This document shows positions 17,827 through 27,115 of a stretch of DNA of 34,713 nt, piece by piece. The notes beneath the pieces are model-generated. The model was not told the origin of the DNA and searched no databases. It saw only the letters and a program-made list of their open reading frames with translations. The stretch lies in contig JAFSKJ010000053.1 of NCBI GenBank assembly GCA_017449025.1, forward strand, positions 1-34,713, in the 5' to 3' direction. Made by a program: the position numbers and the translations under genes. The DNA comes from Prevotella sp. GTDB taxonomy: Bacteria > Bacteroidota > Bacteroidia > Bacteroidales > Bacteroidaceae. The stretch's first letter is position 1, and each line of letters opens with the position of its first letter.

Positions 17827-19017
17827 TCACTTCAGGGTGACCGTCAGGGGCTTTGCGAAGGCATTGAGATACCAGTCGATGCGGGCCTGCCACTCCCTTT
17901 GTGAGCGCACATCGTAGCGCGACCATGCAGAGCCGAAGTAGTAGGTATAGGGCTGGCCGCGATAGGGACTCACAATGCCGAGGGCATGGCCGTGGGCACG
18001 TCGCGTCTCCACCTGCCCTTCAGGGAAGAGTGCGGCTACGTAAAGCTGCGCATTGATGACTGGCGGGTTGTCGGTAGGGTCGGCATAGTGTACGTAGTTC
18101 TTGCCGAGGACTACGGAGAGTGTGTCCTCTTCGTGGATGACTACTCCGCTGCAGAGCTTCACGTCGTGTGCAAGCCCTTCATACCACACTGTCATGCGGT
18201 TGAAATTCGCCCCCTTGTCGAGCGTTATCAATCGGTGCTCAGTCACCTTGTCGCTGCCAATGGTGGCAGTATTATATATAAGGTGTACGGTGAAGCGCAG
18301 GGGTCCGTTGTCGAGAATCTCATGGCTGCTGAAGCAGTATGGATAGCAAATGCTGTCGCCCACCATCAGCGCGGGTGCTCCACAGCCCAGCGTTGCACCC
18401 ACCTTATACGGGTCGAGGCCGCGGCCGTGGTCGTGGTGATAGGAGATGGTGCGGTAGAGTGAGTCGCCGCGGTGGCGGTCGATGCGGCGCAGCGAGTCTA
18501 CAATGGGCATCATCACCACGTCTTCTATGTAATAGCGCTGGTCGACCACCAGCTCAGGCGTGTTCTTCGTCCACACGTCAATGCCGAACGACCTCTCGCC
18601 TGTGCGCTGCAGGGCAGGGCCGTAGACGCGATAGGCTCCGCGGTCGTTTTCCCACGCCAAGTCGTCCTTGCGCTCAGGGTGGAGAGCACCGTGACAGACA
18701 TCGGGAAACTGCGGGGGCTGGCCGCTGATGATGGTGAAGCGGGCCTGGCCATGCGGGCGCACGGAGGCGTCGATGAGCAGACGGCGGTCGTGGGTTATCT
18801 GCATGGGCACGTCAAGTCCGGCGGCGTCGAGCAGCCGCCATGGCCCTGCCGAGTGCAGACGCTGCTGCACAGTGTCGGCAGAAACCTCGATTATCTCCTG
18901 ACGGAAGTCGTCGGTGGGGTTATCGACCTCTACCCTTACCGTTTGCGCGGTGGCGCTGGCGGTATGGAGAAGGGCAAGGAGAAGGACTAAAGGGTGGTGT
19001 TGAAGAAGTTTATGCAT
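17827..19017 (-). CDS. DUF4861 family secreted protein
   Basis: The product has 396 residues with a signal peptide (LVLLLALLHTASATAQ, residues about 9-25). The sequence fits the DUF4861 family: VEVDNPTDDFRQEI near the start, LAWENDRGAYRVYGPAL at about 120, YYFGSAWSR near the C-terminus and a final W-x-x-Y-L. Members are frequent in Bacteroidetes polysaccharide utilisation loci, and the fold is thought to be carbohydrate-related; enzymatic activity is not established to my knowledge. The gene overlaps the end of the DPP4 gene by 31 bases, which indicates translational coupling and the last position of the operon. Confidence 0.8.
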   Translation of the reverse strand: MHKLLQHHPLVLLLALLHTASATAQTVRVEVDNPTDDFRQEIIEVSADTVQQRLHSAGPWRLLDAAGLDVPMQITHDRRLLIDASVRPHGQARFTIISGQPPQFPDVCHGALHPERKDDLAWENDRGAYRVYGPALQRTGERSFGIDVWTKNTPELVVDQRYYIEDVVMMPIVDSLRRIDRHRGDSLYRTISYHHDHGRGLDPYKVGATLGCGAPALMVGDSICYPYCFSSHEILDNGPLRFTVHLIYNTATIGSDKVTEHRLITLDKGANFNRMTVWYEGLAHDVKLCSGVVIHEEDTLSVVLGKNYVHYADPTDNPPVINAQLYVAALFPEGQVETRRAHGHALGIVSPYRGQPYTYYFGSAWSRYDVRSQREWQARIDWYLNAFAKPLTVTLK

Positions 19018-21203
19018 TGGCGGAAGAGGTGGTTGCGGGTGTTGCCTCCGGTGATGCTGTGGTTGCGGTTTGTGTAGACGAGCTGGCGGAAATCCTTGTC
19101 GGCCTGTACGAGTGCCTCCACATACTCAGCGGTGTTCTGGTAGTGTACATTGTCATCGGCCAGGCCGTGGCAGATGAGCAGTTCGCCGCTGAGCTGCGAG
19201 GCGCGTGCCATGGGGCTTATGTCGTCGTAGCCATGCTGGTTCTCGTTGGGTGTGCGCATGAAGCGCTCGGTGTAGACGGTGTCGTAGTAGCGCCAGTTAG
19301 TGGGGGGTGCAATGGCTATGCCTGCCTTGAACACCTGTCGGCCCTCAGACATTGCCATGAGCGTGTTCCACCCTCCATACGACCATCCCCAAATGCCTAT
19401 CCTGTCCTTGTCTACGAATGTCTGCTGTGCCAGCCACAGGGCTGTCTCCACCTGGTCGCGGGCCTCCAGCTCGCCCAGTTTCAGGTATGTGCACTTCTCG
19501 AACTCTGCTCCTCGTCCTCCTGTGCCTCGGTTGTCTACGCATACCGCTACATATCCCTGCTGTGCCAACAGCTGTTCGATTATTGCTCCCTGTCCGCTCA
19601 TGCCAATGCCCCATGCGTTTTTCACCTGCTGGCTGCCAGGACCGCCGTACTGGTACATCACTACGGGGTACTTCTTGGAAGGGCTGAAGCCTGCTGGCTT
19701 TACCATCCATCCGTTAAGCTTCACGCCTTCGGAAGTGGTAAAGGTGAACAGCTCCTTGGTGCCCATGTCGTAGGAGGCGTACTTGGCTGCCAGCTCGCTG
19801 TTGTCGACGAGCGTTGCCACAGTCTTGGCGCCTGCTGTTGTGCAGAGGGTGGTCTGCGGCGGTGTGTTAATGTCGCTCCAGGTGGCGGCGAAGTACTTGA
19901 AGTTGGCCGAGAAGACGGCTGTGCTCCACCCGCTGCGGTTTGTCAGGCAGTCGGTCTTGCCGTTCTTATGCTGCACGTATACCTTCTGGTTCTGTGGGCC
20001 GTCGGCCTGGGCAGCGTAGAAGATGTCGCCTGTTGTCTCGTCGAAACCGTAGGCTGCGCTTATGTCGGTGTCGGGGGTTGGCGAGGCCACGGTGCGCATG
20101 AGCTGTCCGTTGAGGTTGTAGAGATAGAGTGTCCGGTAGCCGCTGCGCTGGCTGGTGAGCATGAAGTGCTTGTCGGTGAAGACAGCCCCTGTGTACTCAT
20201 CCTCGCCCACGTACTTGTCAACCTTGTCCTCAACCACCATCTGGCTGTTGGTGCTCAGCGGGTTTACCATGTATATGCGCAGGCAGTCCTGGTGGCGGTT
20301 GAGTGTGAACACAGCCACCTTCGACGAGTCGCTTGTGGCAATGATGCGCGGTATGTATCCGTCGGCATCGAGCGGCAGCTGCATGGTGCGCGTCTGCCTG
20401 CTCTTGATGTCGAAGCTCTTGACGCTCACCTTGGCATTGTCGCTCCCGGGCACGGGATACTTGTAGGTGTAGAGTCCGGGGTAGTCGCGGTACTCGTCGC
20501 GCGAGGGATTGGAGCCTCTGAACATCTGCATGGAGTATTCCTTGACGGCAGACTCGTCGTAGCGAACCCACACTATCTGTCGTGAGTCGGCAGTGAACAC
20601 AAGTGAGCAGTCGGAGGAAAACTCCTCTTCGCACACCCAGTCGGGCAGGCCGTTGATCACCTCGTTGCGCTTGCCGTCGGTGGTCACTTGGCTCTCGGCA
20701 TTGTCGTAGAGCATCTTCACGAGGAAGATATTGTTGTCGCGGACAAAGGCCACCTGGTTGCCGTCGGGCGAGAATACGGGCGACTGCTGCGGGCCTCCCT
20801 CCGAGAGGGGCTCAAGCTTGTTGTTGCGCAGCGAGTAGAGGTAGTAGACGGCAGTACGCGAACGGCGGTAGACGGCTTTGGTCTGTGTCCGGATAAGCAT
20901 GCGCTTGCCATCGGGGCTCATCACGAACCCGTCTACGCTGCTCACCTTGGGGCCTCGCGCCGTGGCGGCATCGAAGAGTGTGGCCACCATCTTGCCCGTC
21001 TTGAACGAATAACTGTCGATGCGCTGCCCGTCGGCACTCAGCTGAGCATAGGTCTCACCGTCGGCCAGGGGCGTCAGCTTCCCTGCGTTTTTGCCGCTGA
21101 AATCACCGCCGGTAATCTCGCGGAGGCTCAGTCGCTGTCCGGCGCTGAGCTGCATTGCGGCCACAAGGGCCATGAGGCATACTGCCAATATCCTGTTTCT
21201 CAT
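18987..21203 (-). CDS. S9 family dipeptidyl peptidase IV
   Basis: The product has 738 residues with a signal peptide at about residues 1-22. An N-terminal eight-bladed propeller-type domain (DPPIV_N) includes the DWVCEEEF motif, whose Glu pair binds the substrate N-terminus in DPP4. The C-terminal alpha/beta hydrolase domain has the triad S608 (GWSYGG), D683 (GLADDNVH) and H715 (NRNHSI). It should release X-Pro or X-Ala dipeptides in the periplasm; length is normal for bacterial DPP4. It starts 12 bases after the ABC-F stop and overlaps the DUF4861 start. A long plus-strand ORF across it is an antisense shadow. Confidence 0.92.
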   Translation of the reverse strand: MRNRILAVCLMALVAAMQLSAGQRLSLREITGGDFSGKNAGKLTPLADGETYAQLSADGQRIDSYSFKTGKMVATLFDAATARGPKVSSVDGFVMSPDGKRMLIRTQTKAVYRRSRTAVYYLYSLRNNKLEPLSEGGPQQSPVFSPDGNQVAFVRDNNIFLVKMLYDNAESQVTTDGKRNEVINGLPDWVCEEEFSSDCSLVFTADSRQIVWVRYDESAVKEYSMQMFRGSNPSRDEYRDYPGLYTYKYPVPGSDNAKVSVKSFDIKSRQTRTMQLPLDADGYIPRIIATSDSSKVAVFTLNRHQDCLRIYMVNPLSTNSQMVVEDKVDKYVGEDEYTGAVFTDKHFMLTSQRSGYRTLYLYNLNGQLMRTVASPTPDTDISAAYGFDETTGDIFYAAQADGPQNQKVYVQHKNGKTDCLTNRSGWSTAVFSANFKYFAATWSDINTPPQTTLCTTAGAKTVATLVDNSELAAKYASYDMGTKELFTFTTSEGVKLNGWMVKPAGFSPSKKYPVVMYQYGGPGSQQVKNAWGIGMSGQGAIIEQLLAQQGYVAVCVDNRGTGGRGAEFEKCTYLKLGELEARDQVETALWLAQQTFVDKDRIGIWGWSYGGWNTLMAMSEGRQVFKAGIAIAPPTNWRYYDTVYTERFMRTPNENQHGYDDISPMARASQLSGELLICHGLADDNVHYQNTAEYVEALVQADKDFRQLVYTNRNHSITGGNTRNHLFRQCINFFNTTL

Positions 21204-21215
21204 ATCAAATGGTTT

Positions 21216-22847
<1,632 letters not shown>

Positions 22848-22866
22848 TTAAAATAAAATTGCTGTG

Positions 22867-23892
22867 TTACTTTATTCCCCGCTCGTTCAGCGCCTTGGCA
22901 TATCGCGCAGCGTTGTCAAGATGCTCCTTGTAGGTGGTGGCGAAGTTGTGCGTGCCGGAGAAGTCTTCCTTTGCGCACATGTATAAATAGTTATGGTGCT
23001 CGTAGTTGAGCACGGCGTCGATGCCGTCGCTGCTCGCAATCTTGATGGGGCCTGGTGGCAGCCCGGCGTTGCGGTAGGTGTTGTAGGGGCTTTCTGTGTC
23101 GAGCATCTTCCGGTAGATGCGCTTGGCGGCGAAGTCTTTGAGTGCGAACTTCACCGTTGGGTCGGCCTGCAACGGCATGTTTTCCTTCAGGCGGTTGATG
23201 TACATTCCTGCCACCATGGGTTTTTCGTCGAGGTTGGCGGTCTCCTCGTCTACAATGCTTGCCAGGGTGCATACCTCGTCTGGGGTCAGCCCGGCAGCCT
23301 GGGCCTTGGTGCGGCGCTCCTCGTTCCAGAACTTGTCGTGTTCCTGCGACAGTCGCTCCATAAGCTTGTCGAGCGGTGTGTTCCAGTACACCTCGTAGGT
23401 ATCGGCCACGAAGAGCGCTGGCAAAGTGCAGCTGTCGTGACCTAAAGCGGCGCAGAAGGCGGAGTCGGCAAAGGCGGCGGCCACGGCAGCAGAGTCGAGC
23501 ATGAGCTTGCGCGAGAAAAGGGCTGCCACACGGTCGAGCGTGCGCACTTCGGGGATGGTGAGGCGCACGGGCGACTGCTGGCCGTTGCGCAGGCGGCGCA
23601 GCACGGTCACGGCTCCCATACCAGGCTCTAAGGCATAGCGGCCGGTGCGCAGGTGGTCGTAGTAGCCCACGTAGCTGGCCAAGCAGTTGAAGCCGCTCAT
23701 GGCCGACGATGCGGCTATCGGGCTTAGCTTGGCGCGAACGGAGTCGGCGGTGTCGTCGGCGTCGATGTAGACATACTGCGTCTCTCCGCCCTTAAGCATG
23801 GAAGCAAAGAAGTAGAAGTAGGCCAAGGCCATGATTCCCAGCAGGCATAGCGCCACTGGTATCAGATAGTATTGCGGTCGAAGGGCTTTCAT
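22867..23892 (-). CDS. mltG: Endolytic murein transglycosylase MltG
   Basis: The product has 341 residues with one TM helix near the N-terminus (about 11-31) and a periplasmic YceG-like domain. The catalytic region LASIVDEETANLDEK places Glu at 217, matching the second Glu of the ASI(V/I)EKET motif in Escherichia coli MltG, so the active site appears intact. Other family blocks are YINRLKENMPLQADPTV, SPYNTYRNAGLPPGPI and YLYMCAKEDFSGTHNFATTY. It cuts nascent peptidoglycan strands and so sets glycan chain length. The start lies 6 bases after the rhaM stop. Confidence 0.93.
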   Translation of the reverse strand: MKALRPQYYLIPVALCLLGIMALAYFYFFASMLKGGETQYVYIDADDTADSVRAKLSPIAASSAMSGFNCLASYVGYYDHLRTGRYALEPGMGAVTVLRRLRNGQQSPVRLTIPEVRTLDRVAALFSRKLMLDSAAVAAAFADSAFCAALGHDSCTLPALFVADTYEVYWNTPLDKLMERLSQEHDKFWNEERRTKAQAAGLTPDEVCTLASIVDEETANLDEKPMVAGMYINRLKENMPLQADPTVKFALKDFAAKRIYRKMLDTESPYNTYRNAGLPPGPIKIASSDGIDAVLNYEHHNYLYMCAKEDFSGTHNFATTYKEHLDNAARYAKALNERGIK

Positions 23893-23898
23893 CGATTG

Positions 23899-24219
23899 TC
23901 AGTCTAAGTGGAACACCTCCTGAAGGGGGATGGTGACGGGAGAGTTGTCGGCGTTGACCTCCATGATGTCGGCCATCATGTCCCACCACTTCTGTGTTAT
24001 GGGGTCCACGTTGTCGGTGTCCTGCGAGTTACCTTCCTTCGAGCACTCCTGATAGGCGAAGAGCAGATTGGTGTCCTTGTCCCAATAGATGCTGTAGTTT
24101 CCCACGCCCTGCTCCTTGATCATCTCAACCAGCTCGGGCCAGATGGCTGCATGGCGCTTTTCATACTCTTTCTCGAAGCCTGGCTTCAGTTTCATCTTGA
24201 ATGCAAATCTGTGTGTCAT
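23899..24219 (-). CDS. rhaM: L-rhamnose mutarotase
   Basis: The product has 106 residues, close to the usual 104. Active-site residues of the family are present: Y19 and H23 in EYEKRHAAIWPEL. The C-terminal block NADNSPVTIPLQEVFHLD is typical. It interconverts alpha and beta anomers of L-rhamnose in the cytoplasm. No other rhamnose catabolism genes are in this window. It lies between a GT2 gene (8-base gap) and mltG (6-base gap), so here it is expressed as part of a mixed envelope-related operon. Confidence 0.95.
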   Translation of the reverse strand: MTHRFAFKMKLKPGFEKEYEKRHAAIWPELVEMIKEQGVGNYSIYWDKDTNLLFAYQECSKEGNSQDTDNVDPITQKWWDMMADIMEVNADNSPVTIPLQEVFHLD

Positions 24220-24227
24220 AATAATTG

Positions 24228-25124
24228 TTATGGTTTTAATTGTTGTTTATGAGATAATTGTAGATAATATCCTAACTTGTAAAGCTGAAACACTGTGAGC
24301 AAGGGGCGGCGACCACAGAGATGGCGGCGCTCGGCAGCCCCGAAGACCCTGTGCCATAGCCTGAGCAGGGGACTTAGCACAGCCACAACCCTGCTTTCGG
24401 CAAGGTTGAGCACTGCCGAATACCCTCGCAGCTCGTCGCGGAAGGTGTATAGAGTAGCCAGGGCCTCCTCGCTCTTGGCAAGAAACACGCTGTTCTCCTC
24501 GAACACCTCAAAGCTCAGCGGGTTGCTGATGTGTAGGATGTCAACTCCCGCCTGCTCCAGACTCTTGCCAAAGAGCACGTCTTCATAGCCGTAGGTGGTG
24601 AAGCGGCTGTCGAAGGGATGCTTCAACATAACGTCGCGGCTCACCATGAGGTTAGCCGTGTGCAGGTCGCGATAAGGGTTCTGCTGACGGCACCGGGCTG
24701 TATAACGGGGCTGCGCCGACTTCTCGTAGCGGAAGCGCAGGTTGCCCCCGAGGGCCTTGGCAGAGCCGCCTATGCTCACGCCTCCGTCTACCACACTCTC
24801 GCTGCACTTGATGTAGCGGCTGAGGAAGTCGGTGGTGAGCACCACCATGTCGCTGTCGATGAACAGCAGGCGGACGTACTGCGCCTGCTCTGCCAGATAG
24901 TTGCGTATGCGCGCCCTTCCCACATTCTCGCTCCTGACGTCGTAGCGGCAAAAGGGAATGTTGTCGATAGCACGGTTGGCGGCAATGGTGGCGGAGTCGT
25001 CGGAACCGTCGTCGGCCACGATAATCTCGAAGCTTATACCCGACATGGCGGCCTGCTGATGCAGGTCGCTCACCAACTGCACACACACGTAGTTGTACGT
25101 GGGAATGAGTATCGACAGCGACAT
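24228..25124 (-). CDS. GT2-family glycosyltransferase
   Basis: From the ATG at 25124 the product has 298 residues. It opens directly with the GT-A fold signature MSLSILIPTYN, then FEIIVADDGSDD (D38, D39), SENVGRARIRN and a DSD metal-binding motif (90-92, LLFIDSDMVV). A later YGYEDVLFGKSLE block gives the acidic base typical of GT2 and galactosyltransferase-like enzymes. There is no TM helix. The in-frame starts at 25250 (upstream of the promoter) and 25142 are less likely; GAGG stands just before the ATG at 25124. It probably adds a sugar to a surface polysaccharide or lipid-linked glycan; donor and acceptor are unknown. Confidence 0.85.
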   Translation of the reverse strand: MSLSILIPTYNYVCVQLVSDLHQQAAMSGISFEIIVADDGSDDSATIAANRAIDNIPFCRYDVRSENVGRARIRNYLAEQAQYVRLLFIDSDMVVLTTDFLSRYIKCSESVVDGGVSIGGSAKALGGNLRFRYEKSAQPRYTARCRQQNPYRDLHTANLMVSRDVMLKHPFDSRFTTYGYEDVLFGKSLEQAGVDILHISNPLSFEVFEENSVFLAKSEEALATLYTFRDELRGYSAVLNLAESRVVAVLSPLLRLWHRVFGAAERRHLCGRRPLLTVFQLYKLGYYLQLSHKQQLKP

Positions 25125-25154
25125 CTTTTCCTCTAAGTTCATGTTTTCAGCGCT

Positions 25155-25162
25155 CAAAAGTA
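25155..25162 (-). promoter_or_regulatory. Promoter of the GT2-rhaM-mltG-abcF-dpp4-DUF4861 operon
   Basis: On the minus strand TACTTTTG is a perfect -7 element about 30 bases from the ATG at 25124. No clear TTTG stands at -33. Spacing of the six genes (8, 6, 37, 12 bases and one overlap) and the lack of other good promoters suggest one transcript. Confidence 0.65.
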
Positions 25163-25200
25163 ATAAAAAAATATTATAATCGGAAAAGTATTTGAATTTA

Positions 25201-25232
25201 TTTGGCCTTTTAACTGCAATTATGTACTTTTG
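25201..25232 (+). promoter_or_regulatory. Promoter of the DUF4923 gene
   Basis: TTTG (25201-25204) and TACTTTTG (25225-25232) are 20 bases apart. The ATG at 25264 follows 31 bases later; the earlier in-frame ATG at 25192 precedes the promoter and is rejected. Confidence 0.8.
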
Positions 25233-25263
25233 CGGGCGGTTAACGAACAAAAAAGCTCAGAAA

Positions 25264-25917
25264 ATGACGTTTAGGAAAACACTTGTTACAATGTTTGCGG
25301 CACTGTGCGTATGCACGTCCGCCAAGGCACAACTCACGCTCGACGACATTCTCGGCGCCGTAGACGGGATTATAAACCAAGGGGCGCAGAATGACGGTAC
25401 AACGTCGCGCTTAGCGTCGGTATTCTCAGAAAAGAAGGTGGCCACTGCCGACAGGCTCATTGGCACGTGGACATATCAGGAGCCGGCCATAGTCTTCACA
25501 TCAGGCAGCCTGGTCGGAAAGGCGGCGGCCAAACTGGCAGCAGGGCGCGTGGAGAACATGATTGAGAGCTATCTGGCAGATGTGGGGATAAAGGAAGGAG
25601 CGCTGGTGATTACCTTCAACAGCGACAGCACATTCACAGAAACACTTAACGGACATACCACCACAGGACGGTGGACAATGGACGAGCAGCAGCGGTTGCA
25701 GATAACCATAGAGGGGGTAGAGGGCGTGGTGAGCCTGCCTATCACTACCCAGCTGAGCGGCAACGAACTGAAAATCGTCACCGACACCACCAAGCTGCTA
25801 CAGATGTTCAAGGCCTTCAGCCGTACCACCACCGACAGCAATGTGAAGGCTGCCGCCAAGCTGCTCAAAAACTTCGACGGCATGTACGCCGGATTCGAGC
25901 TGAAAGCCAAAACATAA
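25264..25917 (+). CDS. DUF4923 family secreted lipocalin-like protein
   Basis: The product has 217 residues from the ATG at 25264. A signal peptide covers about 1-22 (LVTMFAALCVCTSAKA-Q). The mature protein matches the DUF4923 pattern: LIGTWTYQEPAIVFTS at about 65-80, AGRVENMIESYLADVGI, then ITFNSDSTF, GRWTMDEQ and a C-terminal helix pair. The family is Bacteroidetes-specific with a lipocalin-like beta fold and no known function. It is divergent from the GT2 operon, sharing the 25163-25200 interval, and converges with cobS downstream. Confidence 0.8.
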   Translation: MTFRKTLVTMFAALCVCTSAKAQLTLDDILGAVDGIINQGAQNDGTTSRLASVFSEKKVATADRLIGTWTYQEPAIVFTSGSLVGKAAAKLAAGRVENMIESYLADVGIKEGALVITFNSDSTFTETLNGHTTTGRWTMDEQQRLQITIEGVEGVVSLPITTQLSGNELKIVTDTTKLLQMFKAFSRTTTDSNVKAAAKLLKNFDGMYAGFELKAKT

Positions 25918-25959
25918 GGCTGAAGACATAAACAGACGAAGCTTTCACGCTGAAGACTG

Positions 25960-26739
25960 CTACACCACCATCAGGTAAGCCGTAAGCTCCACAAGCAGGA
26001 AGAGGGCTCCGCAGCAGTCGCCGGTGTAGCCGCGAAGGCGGCTCAACATTAGGCGATAGAGGAAGAACATGGTGATACAGGGAATGAAAACCACCATCTG
26101 CCAGTCCACCTGCGACCCCATATAATAAAGGTATAAGCCTAAGGGCAGCAGACCCTGGATGGCCAACGACACAGCCGCAGGAGTGGGCATGCGGCGATAT
26201 ACAACCTTCGACTTGGCTTGCTGTTCATTACGGGCGTATGGCAGGAAAATCACTATCTGCGCTGCCACCATCTTGGCGTAGGGATCCACGGCAAGTATAG
26301 TCAGCGATGCCATCTCCGCAGGCATGGCGCATAGCACCGACCAAAGTATTATAAGGTAGAGGGCAAGAGCCAGCACTCCGTAAGTGCCTATATGCGAGTC
26401 CTTCATTATATCAAGAGTGCGCTGCCGGTCGCCGCCGCCACCGCCGAAGCCGTCGGCAAAGTCGGCAAGGCCGTCCTCGTGCAAAGCTCCGGTGAGCAGC
26501 ATGCGGGCAGCTATTGCCATTGCCACACTTACGGAATAAGGCAGCACCCACGAACCGAAATATAGCGTGGCCGCCATCACCGATGCCGTGAGCCATCCCG
26601 TAAGAGGCCAGTGCTCTACCACGGTGGAATAACACTCCTTAGGCGGCTGGTGCCATCGCCACCAAGGCAGGCGGGTGAAAAAGATAAACGCCGCAAGAAC
26701 ACGGTCGTACCATCGGGACTGATTGCTTATTACTTCCAT
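25960..26739 (-). CDS. cobS: Adenosylcobinamide-GDP ribazoletransferase (cobalamin synthase)
   Basis: From the ATG at 26739 the product has 259 residues with about six hydrophobic segments, as expected for this inner-membrane enzyme. The acidic active-site motif is present: HEDGLADFADGFGG (from residue 87) followed by RTLDIMKDSHIGTYG. It joins adenosylcobinamide-GDP and alpha-ribazole in the last steps of B12 assembly. cobU, cobT and cobC are not adjacent, and the roughly 30-base leader leaves no room for a cobalamin riboswitch. The longer ORF from 26796 starts above the promoter and is rejected. Confidence 0.92.
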   Translation of the reverse strand: MEVISNQSRWYDRVLAAFIFFTRLPWWRWHQPPKECYSTVVEHWPLTGWLTASVMAATLYFGSWVLPYSVSVAMAIAARMLLTGALHEDGLADFADGFGGGGGDRQRTLDIMKDSHIGTYGVLALALYLIILWSVLCAMPAEMASLTILAVDPYAKMVAAQIVIFLPYARNEQQAKSKVVYRRMPTPAAVSLAIQGLLPLGLYLYYMGSQVDWQMVVFIPCITMFFLYRLMLSRLRGYTGDCCGALFLLVELTAYLMVV

Positions 26740-26769
26740 AATACAATAAGTGACACACAATCTTGACTG

Positions 26770-26801
26770 CAAAGTTAGCCTGTTTGTCGGATGCAAAGGT
26801 A
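26770..26801 (-). promoter_or_regulatory. Two -7 promoter elements upstream of cobS
   Basis: On the minus strand TAACTTTG (26777-26770) and TACCTTTG (26801-26794) are both perfect TAnnTTTG matches 24 bases apart. The nearer one gives a leader of about 25 bases. Confidence 0.6.
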
Positions 26802-26817
26802 GGCATTATAATTCACA

Positions 26818-26991
26818 TTACCAAATATAGTCGATGCGAGCATCAATCTGCTCTCGATTAATCGCAGGCTTGACGCTCTCAATGAGCATCGTCACCAGTT
26901 CCAGCTTTTGGCTGTCATCCATGTCCTTCACCACGCCCCAGTAGTAGCTCATCGGGTGCGTCGTGCGTCGTCTTGCGGTTGTCGTTGCCAT
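26818..26991 (-). CDS. 57-residue antitoxin-like protein, possibly truncated
   Basis: From the ATG at 26991 the product is MATTTARRRTTHPMSYYWGV followed by VKDMDDSQKLELVTMLIESV and a short tail. The YYW...KLELVTMLIESVK segment resembles the N-terminus of small antitoxin-like proteins seen in Prevotella and Bacteroides, which as I recall are about twice as long and often precede a toxin gene. Neither a longer C-terminus nor a toxin gene is present here. The longer ORF from 27063 is rejected since its start precedes the promoter. Confidence 0.55.
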   Translation of the reverse strand: MATTTARRRTTHPMSYYWGVVKDMDDSQKLELVTMLIESVKPAINREQIDARIDYIW

Positions 26992-27021
26992 ATCTTCGTT
27001 GTTTTTATCGTTTCGCGCGTG

Positions 27022-27029
27022 CAAAGTTA
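27022..27029 (-). promoter_or_regulatory. Promoter of the 57-residue ORF
   Basis: TAACTTTG on the minus strand is a perfect -7 element 30 bases before the ATG at 26991, supporting that this small gene is expressed. Confidence 0.6.
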
Positions 27030-27115
27030 CAACTTTTTTCCGATACCGCACACGATTTCCCATGAAAAAACAAATGGTGAGCGAATTATGGGATTTATAA
27101 TAAGAATGTAGGCGT

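Noticed and set aside
18840-20585. Long plus-strand ORF of 581 codons
   Set aside because: It is antisense to the well-supported DPP4 gene with its catalytic triad; the Val/Cys/Leu-rich product has no signal or motif and arises from GC-rich codon use.
22867-23892. Loss of the catalytic Glu in MltG (motif reads ASIVDEET)
   Set aside because: The catalytic position matches the second Glu of the Escherichia coli EKET motif, which is conserved here as E217; Asp is at the neighbouring site.
26740-26817. Cobalamin riboswitch before cobS
   Set aside because: The space is about 80 bases, most of it promoter, too short for the aptamer, and no B12-box was seen.
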